From Bedellia somnulentella (taxonomy: Eukaryota; Arthropoda; Insecta; Lepidoptera; Bedelliidae), in the NCBI GenBank assembly GCA_963576735.1, contig OY755170.1, forward strand, positions 10,896,567 through 10,960,566: a stretch of 64,000 nucleotides of DNA, given 5' to 3'. Both the position numbers and the translations under genes were made by a program. Shown here one piece after another: positions 53,401 to 64,000 of the stretch (its first letter is position 1; every line of letters starts with the position of its first letter). Under the pieces are notes generated by a model. That model searched no databases. It was not told the origin of the DNA and saw only the letters and a program-made list of their open reading frames with translations.

Positions 53401-55100
53401 ACTAAGTTTTGCAAACTCTTTGGGCTATATTAACTACCCTGGTTCTTCTACTTACACACGTATATCGGAGACCTTTATGTTCAGACACTGGTATATCGGA
53501 CGAGAAGATAAGGCGCAGCTTCCCGAACGCTGCCCATCCGATCTGGTTTGCCTCAACTTTTAAAGTTGGCTCTAACTACCCTCGTGATTTGTCCCAGGTA
53601 TACATATATATTGTTCAAATATTGAGAGCAGTGTCTCCAAGTTCAATAGACGTGAGTAGAACATGATTTTTCGACACGATATTAGTCTTCACTGTAACGT
53701 CACTAAAAAACAGCTCATCCCAGTATTCATCATTTTGCTCAAATTTTCCGCGGTAAAGGCCATAATATCATTAGAAAATGAAGATTTGTGATGCTTATGA
53801 TTTTCGCCATTTTAACTTGATAAAATAAGCACAGAAATACCGATTTCCCCGTGAGGTCTTCTTATCTACGTACAGTTCACAAACAGTTTACCAACTATTA
53901 ATACTCACCCGATACTTTTTTCTATCCTTAGTGAAGCTGATAAAGAATTGAACTGAATCACGCATATAACTTACACACATAGGTGTAGATCCCACACCGA
54001 AATAGAACACAATTGAACACTTAACGCAGAGTGGCTATGAGCTATGCCTCGATAATTTTAGGTTCCTATATAAGATAATGTACAACATATTTTACGTTCT
54101 TTAGAAATATTTGAATGTGGTAATTATGATTGGCTGTCCTGACAGAGCTTGCATTATGGGAATATCTCTGATAATAAACTTAGGGGGAGAATATCCTAAG
54201 TTGATAAACCCGACAGCAAATGAAATTATAAATTAAACTGAAAAGATGAAATTGTGAACTGAACAGTTCTGGTAACCCCTTTTAGGTTTTATTACTGTGT
54301 GTATACGTATTAAATAAAATAAAACATAAATTCATTTCGCCGAGTCAAACCAATTTCAATCACAGTTAATTGTAGTTAGTTGGCACTCAACTAGAACACC
54401 AGCACAACGAACGATACTAAATCAAATTAAGCGCGCTCTTAAATAGGGAGGTTCATCCGTCTCGGATTCCAATAATAATAGTCACATAGAAAAACGATAG
54501 TTAGCATGTGAAACGAAAGAGTATGAAACTACTTATTTTAAAGAACTAAGAAGTGTGAAAATAAATATTCTACTGAGATCATACCTAAGATTGGTGATCT
54601 TATCACTTAGATTGATCTCTTCCAGACAACCTTTTATGGTAAGATCAGAATATTGATCGTAATAAGAGGTAGTTGTGCAAAAAATATATGAATTGGAGCA
54701 ATACTTATGTTACGCTACTATGAGCAAAAACTTAACTAATTTCTAGTTGACAATAAATTATATAAATAAGGTTTTAGTCTTCATACTACTAGATGGTTAT
54801 GATAGCATAATATATCTATGGTGGAATCATTAATTATGATGAGTATTTAATTAGCTCCCACAGGCATCATACGAACAAACTTAAAGTTTTGGAGATTTTA
54901 AAGTGAATGTTGAGGATGTGGCAGGAGATTCATTACGAACCATCAATTATTTTTTAAATATATTTCCCACTCATCCAAAGCGGCTAAGGATTTTTTCTGA
55001 AAGGACAACACCCTTCTTTGGTATTCAAAGCTGAGAGAAAAGATATATGATGGAGGGATATAATATACCAAAACTGGAAACTTGCTTTGTCTTTCCATAC

Positions 55101-55352
55101 ATACATATACTCACAGCTATAAATCCCTTGAAGGGGTAGCCAGAGCTAGGGAATCAGAAATTCCTCAGCCACTAGTTTGGAGATTTGGAAATTGCGTGGG
55201 GAAAAGATGGTGAAATAAAGGTATTCGGTGATGGGTCTCCAATGGCAACATCCAAAAATCCCTTAAAAGCTCCAATACCATTAATAGCCTTTTAGGTACA
55301 CCCACCGTTAGAAATGGGGTAGTGCTATTCTAAGCTGACACTACACAGCACA
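55101..55352 (-). repeat. SINE-A copy, full length
   Basis: From ACATACATATACTCACAGCT (tail complement) to CTAAGCTGACACTACACAGC (head complement), with GATGGGTCTCCAATGGCAAC between. Little decayed. Confidence 0.8.
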
Positions 55353-57096
55353 GTTTTTGCTTATGCTAATAATTAAATATAACTAAATTTACTCATTACA
55401 TATAATTATTCAAACAGAAAGGTTTGAAATGTCATGAGTTAGTCTATTATCAGTAATAAGATATAGTCATTCTAGTAGTTCTTGTCCACCATTGTCTGTT
55501 GACATGATAAACTAAAACTTTTATTTTTATCATGCATATTTTGTGTTGTGTTTTTTATTTTAACAAAACTTATTTTTAGTACAACTTTCCTTTATATACT
55601 AAGAGTTTTGTTCTGGTTTGTTTCTTGTTTTAATCTTTTAAATTAAAACAAATTTATTTATAGAACATATAAGTTGGCTTGGGTAAATTAACTACTTTTC
55701 TTATAATGTTCATCAAGTTTTAATTGCAAATCTTTAAACAATATATTTTACTGCTGAATAACTGAAAATCTCACCCAAAAGACTGGATTAAACTGCTATT
55801 TGTTTTCTGATTTTTAGTAGCGAAATAAATTGCTTTCTAAAATTTGAGTAAGCTGCAGTGGAACATTATAAGATATAATATTTTAACTAAGAGTTTCTGT
55901 AAACTTTTATTTAAAACTTTTCTTTTTAAAGAAACAGTATAAGTTTTCAGTATAATTTATTTCAATAAGGTTTTACTTAAACCTACATTAATAATGTACT
56001 AGAAATGAAAATGTGCTAGATAATTTTGATTAAATAATTTTTATCTAATCTTTTATGAATGACCCTCAAAACTTATGATATTATTGTAAATTAAACGGAT
56101 TGTAACATCAATTTTAGACTACATCTTTTAAAATACAGTAGTGTTAGAAATTGCTATGGTAAGGTCAATGTTTAACAAGATATAGTATCTAGGGGTAAAA
56201 ACTCAAACTTTCTTTTCAAACAAATGTTAAGAATAATATGTCTGAACATATACTAATACAATATAAAATCTTCAATGAAATGGTAAAAACAGAAAATATA
56301 TAAGAGCTTATTTAATTTTTACTCTGAATATAACTATGAAGAATTTATGTTACCCAAAATATATAAATATTTGAAAAATAAGAAGCACAAAATTCTTCAA
56401 TTAAATAGATATCAATAATAAAATATAAAATATTATAGTTAAAAAAATATATTAATTTTATGTCACATGATTATTTATTTTATTAAGCACAGACACACAG
56501 ATAAAATAAAACTTAAATAATTACTGTAGATAACAAAATATTTAAATTAAATTAATTCACTCCCCTATTTTTTTTTCATTAAGTTAATTAATAAACAATA
56601 AACTATTAAAAACAATATTTTAATAATTAAATCAGAAGCAGACACCAAAACAAAAATAAAAGAAAAAAATCTACAGTTAATTAAAAGTTACTAACCTGAA
56701 CATAATATCTTCAGATGATTACAGTTCATGATAAACTAAAATATTCACCAACTTACAGTTTTATCTTACAGTTAAGAGCCAATCAAGGGTTTAAAATGTT
56801 TCACGGAGTGATAACAAATTAATTACACAAGATAAATATCAAAAGTAGATTTAATAGCACAGAAGATTAGCCATATATTATTTTGATTTAATTGTTATCA
56901 AAAAAGTTAAACTCGCAATCACGCCTTGTTAAACATTAGTAAGGACTATTCTCAATCGTAACATCATTACATACGGTCGCAGAGTCGAATTACGCGTATC
57001 TCGCTTTTAGTTAAAAGGTTAACAGCCAATTGACTACAGTTTTTTAACCAGTTAAAAATAAGGACGATAAATGATCAAAATACGCCAGCCAAATTA
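55353..57096. other. Very AT-rich DNA, nothing recognisable
   Basis: Long A/T runs with no ORF of note, no repeat family I recognise and no splice-site pairs. It may be intronic if the proposed upstream exon at 57103 belongs to the Myb/SANT-like gene. Confidence 0.5.
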
Positions 57097-57102
57097 ACTC
57101 AC

Positions 57103-57190
57103 CGATGCTAGCGGTCCACATTCCACGGTACTCTGAATGCGTGGGCTCGTATTTTCATCTCGTTCACGTAATACAGCTTTTCAAATAACT
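57103..57190 (-). other. Candidate untranslated first exon (minus strand)
   Basis: GC-richer island in AT-rich DNA. The minus strand reads GCGTTCAG-free sequence ending in GGACCGCTAGCATCG then donor GTGAGT (57102-57097). Only a short frame (MKIRAHAF... then stop) is present. It is a possible 5' UTR exon for the Myb/SANT-like gene, whose ATG exon starts with an acceptor; the intron would be about 17 kb. No direct link can be shown. Confidence 0.25.
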
Positions 57191-58846
57191 AAATAATTTG
57201 TATCAAAATGCAAGGAGAGATAAAAAATTAAGATGACCACTAACAACTGTCAAAATTGAACCTAAAGCAAGTGCCAAATGCTAGTAGACAAGATAGATTA
57301 GACATATAAATAGATTGTTAATGTTACTACTTGATACTAGATGGCGCGGTACGCCTCACTGCATTAAAATACAATAGTTTACTTCAGTTTGTAAGTATGA
57401 ACTTTTATAAGATGTTCTCTTCTCAGAAGTGGCATTCACCTCGTAATCAATATGTTGCTAATTTAATCCAACAGTAAATAAACTATGGGATTATTTAACA
57501 TTGGGTTATGGGTATGCCATTGGCCGATATTTTTTAATCATCATCATGTTATATCTTGAAGCTAGTTATAGGATGAGATCTCGCTGCCGATCACGACATG
57601 CCGTTTTGTCATAATATAATGACGCTGACTGATTTTGTATATAATCAGCCACAGGGAGACCCTACAGCTACAGTCTTCAGTATGTATGCTCTCTTTCATT
57701 TTCATCTTTAGTATTGAACCTAGCTAAAATAATAAAAACTCGTCTGAAGCTATGAACTTATTTGAGCTGCTATCCACTGAGTTAGCAAAGCTTTAATATG
57801 TCTTGATCTTTATACTCCAAATGCTTCGTTGATCATGACCCGTTAATAATTTTACTATTGCTTCATCATTCCCCTTCGATGATCAGTTTTCGTTCGACAG
57901 GAAACTTCAAAAATCACCTAATTGACGACCATATTTGAATGGTACTGGTATTAAACAGTGGCACAAAATTATAATTTCGGACTGGTCTCGCCGCATCGAT
58001 TCACGGAACGTCGCCGATGTGAATAACGAAACGGTTTATGTTGGTATGCACTTGATGACGCCGACAAAGTGGCCACCGAGTTTCCAATTATACTATTAGC
58101 ATAACATCAACACTCAATAGATATTAATTTTAAATTTAATTTCTAGCTTTTAAGATCCAAAACTTTATATTTTATAGGAACACCTAAACCAACTATACTC
58201 AATATTCAACGACTATCTGAGAATGAGATGGTAGTGGAAGGTGATTGTAAAAAAGATTTAGATTGTAGAAACCTAGCAATATCGCCTGACAACTACTAAA
58301 AACATCGTTACTAAATCTAAGTCGCCTAGTATTTCACTATATGTGGGAAACTTAAAAAAAAAGTTCTCTGCAGTATTATCATATTAATTATTATAAAGTA
58401 ATTATAACCTGTTTTTCCTTAAGCTAGCAAGATATTATGTGTGAAGATTTGTAAATGGCTAAAAGATAATTATTAAGTTTGTATCAAAAAGTTTTAATGC
58501 TGTAAATCTTCTGAATAAAATAAAATAAAATGAATGATAGAGTAGTGCTATCCTAGGCCGATACTGCAATATTACATTGGAATATTGAAGATTTATCAGT
58601 CGCAAACATAACGATAGCTGGATTGTTGTTTTTGCGAAGATCGATATCATCATCATCAAAAAATATCTAGGACTGGTCCTTCGCTATCGTCATAAATTGG
58701 CTTCCAATATCATCAGCTCTACGACATCCGGAACGTGGCCGCCACTCTAAAACGTTCGCGCCCAACGGCACGCAAAGCTCAACTCATAGTGTTATTTACT
58801 TTGTGGCTCAACGGTTCGGTAGCTGTCAGTTACTTCGGTTCTTTTG

Positions 58847-58894
58847 GGGACTGCGTGGTCGTATCCTGGGTATGGATACGATCACGCAGCTCCC
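58847..58894. repeat. Short hairpin
   Basis: CTGCGTGGTCGTATCC and GGATACGATCACGCAG, 16-bp arms with one mismatch around a 7-base loop. It sits in a locally GC-rich stretch (58730-58920) of unknown nature. Confidence 0.6.
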
Positions 58895-59011
58895 GAAATA
58901 GCCTTCTACAGCCGATCATTAGCACGTGATAAATTACATATTAATTTGTGTTAACTAGCGAGACTGTTTGTCACTTAAAGTCTGGAAGACGAACTCTTTA
59001 TGTATGGAAAC

Positions 59012-59070
59012 TAGCGATCCGCCCCGACTTTGCACGGGATTTCAGAGTGTTAATAAACAGAATTAAAACT
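59012..59070 (-). mobile_element. Helitron-like 3'-end fragment
   Basis: The plus strand ACTAGCGATCCGCCCCGACT then TTGCACGGGAT is the inverse of a CCCGTGCAAAGTCGGGGCGG then ATCGCTAGT end. It is cut by a SINE-A head at about 59076. Confidence 0.5.
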
Positions 59071-59075
59071 TGTTT

Positions 59076-59320
59076 GCTGTGTAGTGTCGGCTTAGAATAA
59101 CACTACCCCATTTCTTCCGGTGGGTGTACGTAAGAGGCGACTAACGGTTTTGGGGCTTTTGAGGGATTTTTGGGCGATGCGGTTGGAGACCCATCACCAA
59201 CAACCTTTATTTCACCATCTTTTCCCCACACAACTTCCAAAAGTGGCTGAGAAATTTCTGATTCCTTAGCTTAGGCTACCCCTTGTAGGGATTATAGCCG
59301 TGAGTATATGTATGTAAAAC
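59076..59320 (+). repeat. SINE-A copy, full length
   Basis: GCTGTGTAGTGTCGGCTTAG, ACACTACCCCATTTCTTCCG, GGGCGATGCGGTTGGAGACC, CCAAAAGTGGCTGAGAAATT and GCCGTGAGTATATGTATGTA. One of the least decayed copies. A partial second copy follows at about 59372-59480. Confidence 0.85.
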
Positions 59321-60004
59321 TTGTCTAACTCTATAGAACATCAGATGAGGGTAGCTAATAGCTGTTTTGAGTTGGCTTAGAGGTACACCATCCCATTTGT
59401 TCCCGCGGGTGTTGTAAGGGGCAACTTAGGGTTATAGGTTTTTTTAAGTGATTGATAGGCGCTGCGGTTAGATACTAAAAAAACTTTTTTTTTAATACAT
59501 AGATCAATTAATATGCAGATAAACGAGAGCTTTTATTGCGCTCTTAGAACATACGGATCTATGTAAAATTAATTATAAACATTTATTTCGTGATTATATA
59601 TTGGGTTTTGGAATTCCGTAGTGTAACTGAACTTCAATAGTGGTTTTTGGCCAAAAATCGTAGTGTAAATTTGGTTTTTGACCATTAAGTTTAGACCGGC
59701 GTAGATTTTGCAAAAAATAGGCTCGGTGTTTCAATGGAGGTCCACTAGCTTGTTAGTATTTCAAAAGAATATAATGAATATTCGATTGTAATGGACCCAA
59801 TTTATACTAAACCACGGCTGTAATGTATCGTTCTGTTTGTAACAAAGAAGTTAAATTAATAATTTAGTGAAAAAAATACGCTTAAGTAATTTTTATTTTT
59901 ATTCGTATTTTGCTTTGTTTTATTAATTTGACTCTATTATGAGTATAACATAAAATCATTTCGGGTAAAAACGTTTATGAAGCACATTTTTGGCAAGAAC
60001 TCCG

Positions 60005-60262
60005 TATTGTAAAAAGCAAACATATGTGTGGTTAATTTATCATGGTTGTAAACAGTGAGGGAAAATATCGTGACGAAACCCACATGGGTGAGTTGTACTT
60101 AGTCATGTGACAGTGTATTCGTACAAAACGGTCTGCCCCCTATCACGTGAGTACACTGTCCATGCAAAACGTGGGTACTCTGATCACCAGGTGACAAAGT
60201 CACGTGATGTTTAGAAGTATTAGTACCTCTGCCAACCCCTTCGGGGATATTCGGCGTGATTT
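60005..60262 (+). repeat. SINE-B copy, 5' truncated
   Basis: Starts at CATATGTGTGGTTAATTTAT without the tRNA-like head and runs to CCAACCCCTTCGGGGATATT and CGGCGTGA. Confidence 0.7.
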
Positions 60263-60489
60263 TTATGTTATATTATGTTTACTAAAATTTGTGATAGTGG
60301 TTGGTACTATATTCAGGAAAATACCTCGTTTATATACTCGTAGCGTTAACAATTATTTTATTTTCGCCTTAAGTCACGATATAAGTAAACTATTTCAAAT
60401 TTCAGTTTTTATTTTTTTATTCAGCTATTCTAAGATGTACCTCTTATACGGACGGCTTTAAACCCTGGCTATAGCGGAGCGTAGGAATA

Positions 60490-60660
60490 AAAAAATATTA
60501 AGGTACTTTTGGAACTTGAGTGGGAAAAAATATTTTACACTAAAGGACTGTTGGTGATGGGTCTCCAGCTATAATCCTCCAACAATAACTTAAAGATCCT
60601 CAAAACATTATGTAACTTCTGCGCGGGAAAAAATGCGTTAATGTTATTCTACACCGCCAT
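60490..60660 (-). repeat. SINE-A copy, diverged
   Basis: Contains CTTTTGGAACTTGAGTGGGA, GGTGATGGGTCTCCAGCT and ATGTTATTCTACACCGCC, the family in reverse with many changes. Confidence 0.5.
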
Positions 60661-60749
60661 AAATTTAAGGCACCACATTGATTAATCAATCAAATCTATT
60701 GACAAGCATCCTGGTGTCTATGACTAGTTTATTTTTTTTAATTGTGCCG

Positions 60750-60850
60750 GGTTCAGAATGCAGTGCGTGCAGCCGCGGCGTACAGCGGCGGCCGGCGGCA
60801 TGCTTCAAGGGCTCGTATGCTGACTGCATGACTAATGACACCAATATTTA
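60750..60850. other. GC-rich island of unknown nature
   Basis: GTGCGTGCAGCCGCGGCGTA followed by CAGCGGCGGCCGGCGGCATG is markedly GC- and CpG-rich in AT-rich surroundings. No ORF or repeat family is recognised. It could be a promoter, an untranslated exon or the end of an unknown element. Confidence 0.3.
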
Positions 60851-62116
60851 GACGCGACACTCACGATGTGATGTGATGAGAACTTTTTTACTTTTATTTG
60901 ATGTATTCGCTCGGCTGTGACAGGAACGTGTTAGCGCGGAAAACGATATGGAATCACATTTTGGATTTGCATCCCAAATTTGACTTCTTTCGTGGTTTGC
61001 ATTATAGACAATAATGAGCAATCAAATATTGAGAGCGAGTTAGGGATAAATTTTATCTTATAATGCTAATTTATATCCTTGTTTAGCAATAAATCAATGT
61101 TGCAAAATTATGTCTGAATTTGTTAAGTGTTTGACGCTTCATGGAGTTCAGAATTTAATCTAAATGCCAGGTCATTAAGCGGCTTAGAATTAACGCCTAT
61201 GCCGCATATCCTCAAAGAGGTCATTACAACTTATTCTTGAACAACCTGTGGCTTTGAGGTCACCTATTGTTTGAAGTACATATTTTCGCTTGGTTATTCT
61301 AAATAAAAAACAATTTAATTTGATTTATTTTCGACAGAAAATAAAATTTGCTGTTTCTAAAAAAACTTCAGTCTGGTTGTCTACGTGTACATATCAAGTA
61401 AATACTAATGGACGGATCTTGATCAATTTTAATTGAGGGAAGATTATTCCTCGGACTGACATTTATCCATGGACCAAAATTAAACAAAATTCTGAAATGA
61501 ATTCACTTACTACACAATGAAAACTAGCGGGCGGAAAACTAACTTATGCTACTTTATCTTACTTCAGGAAAATTAAAACGCGTCGCGGCTTTATTGATGA
61601 AGTGATATGGATTGTAAAAGAGCGAAAAATTTTGTAGGTATATTCTGTCAGTATATCACTTCTCACGTGTCACGTATTCTCGCTCTTACATGCCTCTTTA
61701 TACGAAGCCCTACATGGCAACAGAATAACGCTGCGATCGAAAATTTCATTTAAATATAATTTAATAATACTTTTGTTCTGGCCTCAACCAATACTTTGTT
61801 TTAATTTAAACATGAAGCCTTGTTCTATGCTAAACGTCCAATGATACCATCATTATTGTCTATGCCTCTATATTCCAATTTCAAAATGGAAAACCAAAGG
61901 CAGGTTTTAAATGGAGTGCCGATTTATATTTTATTTTCTCACTGCGCTGCTTCTTTTAGTTTTAGTATATTTCTGTATGTGCATTGGGGTAGCCAGAGTT
62001 TCAGAATTAGAAATTATTCAGGCACTTTTGGAAGTTGACTGGGGCAAGGATTGTAAAACAAACGGTAATACAGTACGGTACGATACAGATAATGTACTAT
62101 GTAATTATTATATACT

Positions 62117-62338
62117 GCACTACCCTATCTACCGGTGGGTGTACGTAAGAGGCGACTAACGGTATTGGGGCTTTAAAGGGATTTTTGGGTGATGCGGTTA
62201 GAAACCCATCACCAACAACCTTTATTTTACCATCTTTTCCCCACTTAACTTCCAAAAGTGGATGAGGAATTTCTAATTCCTTAGCTCTGGCTACCCTTTC
62301 TAGGGATTTATAACCGTGAGTATATGTATGTTTGTATA
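62117..62338 (+). repeat. SINE-A copy
   Basis: ACTACCCTATCTACCGGTGG, GGTGATGCGGTTAGAAACCC, AAAGTGGATGAGGAATTTCT and AACCGTGAGTATATGTATGT. The outer head is missing. A fragment of a minus-strand copy precedes it at 61985-62070. Confidence 0.75.
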
Positions 62339-63199
62339 AATACATTCTCAAAATTGGTTTTTATATTTGTTGCTGTTACAGTTTAGTAATTGCATATCAC
62401 CACTATACTGCATATTTTTTCTCAAATTGAAGTAGAATTTACATTAAGTTAGGTATGCCTATAAATTCACCGAAAAACCGAATAGATGATAATCGCATTG
62501 TTCTTAAGTTATATACATACAAAGTACAAATACGCTATTCTAGTTCTCATTAGATGGGCACAGGCAATCGTTCATGATATGTCTTTAACTTGCTTCAAAT
62601 CTTGCAGACAATCTTACAATACTGTCGCACTATTCTTCATTTGAATCAATGCCAGCTAATGCTAATAAAAGACATCTTTTTCGTATTTTGCAAGTGAAAA
62701 ATTTTAATTCTAAAAAACACTGTCAAAAATTCAAAGATTTGCCAACATTTAAAATGGATCTTAATTTGGCTCCATTCCACTGTTGTTCCACCTAGTTCAC
62801 AGAGCAAGCAGTCGGAAAGGCGGCTGCGCAACAAATTGATACGGTGACGCGGCGAAACATTGAAATAATGATATTTACATATTGTTTTGTCACTTTCCAT
62901 TTTGTTATTAGTGATTTTATCGGTTCTGGCATTTGTTTGATGTTATGACCAGACATCCGGATTTATTGACAGGGGATTACTTTGGATATCGACTGGTTGA
63001 AAATTTCATGAATACCAAGTGTCCACATTGAATTGTCAACCAAATCTATCTTAAGTATTTTATTGTAATAGACCTGATTTTCATATTAACTTAATTTTTA
63101 AATTAACACAGCTAAATGTCTCTCGTCACCTTTGTTTTATATCCTCTACATACGCTAAACATTACGAGTATTTAGGTAAATGTAAAGTATTTATCAGTA
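62339..63199. other. AT-rich DNA, no feature supported
   Basis: No coding frame with a recognisable motif and no repeat family I can name. Confidence 0.45.
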
Positions 63200-63420
63200 T
63201 GGCGTCAGCTCAGAAGAGCACTACCCCTTTGTTTGCCGTGGGTGGGCGGCGTAAGAGGAAACAAAGGGTAGGGGGCTTTTAAAATGGTTGTTGGGCGATG
63301 TGGATGTGGAGACCCATCACTAACGATACTCTAGATTTCTTATTCTTTCCCCAATAAACTTTAAAATTGGCTAATGCTTTCTGAGTCTGTAGCCGTAGTA
63401 TATGTGATTACGTAAGTTTA
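63200..63420 (+). repeat. SINE-A copy, diverged
   Basis: GTCAGCTCAGAAGAGCACTA, GTTGGGCGATGTGG and GAGACCCATCACTAACGATA, ending near GTAGCCGTAGTATATGTGAT. Confidence 0.6.
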
Positions 63421-63682
63421 TACGACCATGTCATAGTATTTTGTTATTGCCAAACCAATTAACGCTTCTCAATAAATAAATAACTATAGTGTGTCTATTA
63501 GACACCAGATTGTAAAACATGATCAAATAGAATGATGATATAGTGACAAATGTAACTGATAACTAAATGTGAGATGTGCAAGCATAATCATCTCGTTACG
63601 GTGCATCACACAAATCTTCTTAGTCAAAAACTGAAACGTCGTAATGTTAGGGTGGTTATCGTGTTAGATTTCTGTGAGATTT

Positions 63683-63800
63683 ATTATTACCATCTTTTCC
63701 CCAATCAACTTTCAAAAGTGTCTGAGGAATTTCTAATTCCAAAGCTCTGGCTACCCCGTTTAGGGATTTATAGCCATGAGTATATGTATGTATGTATTTC
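63683..63800 (+). repeat. SINE-A tail fragment
   Basis: TTACCATCTTTTCCCCAATC to AGCCATGAGTATATGTATGT and a (TATG)n end: the 3' half of the family only. Confidence 0.7.
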
Positions 63801-64000
63801 TGTGAGACTATTGATGACGCTTGATATGCCGTGAAAATCAATATATTTAGATGTGTATGATATTCATTGCAACTACGTAAGTTTATTGTCATTATGGAAA
63901 TGTTATGATCTGTTAAGCTATTTTTAATAATAAGTGCATTGCCGTCACTGTATGAGGCCTCCAGTGCATGTACTAAAATCTGAGAAAGTACGGAGAAGTT

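Overview
The window looks like nuclear DNA of an insect, most likely a moth or butterfly. It is AT-rich. Its genes are split into many short exons with GT/AG introns. It holds a ZAD-type C2H2 zinc-finger gene (an arthropod-expanded class) and is dense in mobile elements of kinds common in Lepidoptera: mariner, hAT, copia, Helitron-like elements, foldback MITEs, tRNA-derived SINEs and LINE 3' ends. I see no bacterial or organelle genes and no CRISPR array. The organism assignment is inference.

Three cellular genes can be rebuilt exon by exon. (1) A cytoplasmic methionyl-tRNA synthetase occupies the minus strand from its ATG at 20326 to beyond the left edge; 21 exons (822 codons) join in frame. 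(2) A 576-residue ZAD plus 12-finger C2H2 protein runs on the plus strand at 27359-32467 in four exons. It is divergent from the synthetase gene. (3) A 299-residue Myb/SANT-like protein runs on the minus strand at 36336-39660 in five coding exons, convergent with the zinc-finger gene. A splice acceptor just before its ATG implies an untranslated first exon further upstream; 57103-57190 is one candidate.

The rest is mostly layered transposable elements. Between the two divergent genes sits a copia LTR element (20666-25193) with 195-bp LTRs differing at about one base and a 5-bp target duplication, followed by a transposase remnant, a SINE and a 602-bp palindrome. This block may lie inside an older DNA transposon whose termini are at 20494 and 26904. 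Intron 1 of the synthetase gene carries a LINE copy (15331-17670) that keeps its 5' end but lacks its 3' half. It shares its first ~75 bases with a ~250-bp short repeat (called SINE-A here) present in about two dozen copies. From 39800 to 45445 there is a mariner (39800-41265), then a 3.9-kb hAT-type element (41545-45437) with a perfect 8-bp duplication, itself invaded by a SINE-A and by a nearly intact second mariner (43652-44947). From 45446 to the right edge I find no convincing coding gene, only repeats, a Helitron-like element (49445-50405), foldback elements and AT-rich DNA.

No single locus is clearly a new biological system. The observations most worth testing are the LINE/short-element pair sharing a tandemly repeated 5' head, the partial exon duplication in the synthetase gene, and the nested hAT element.
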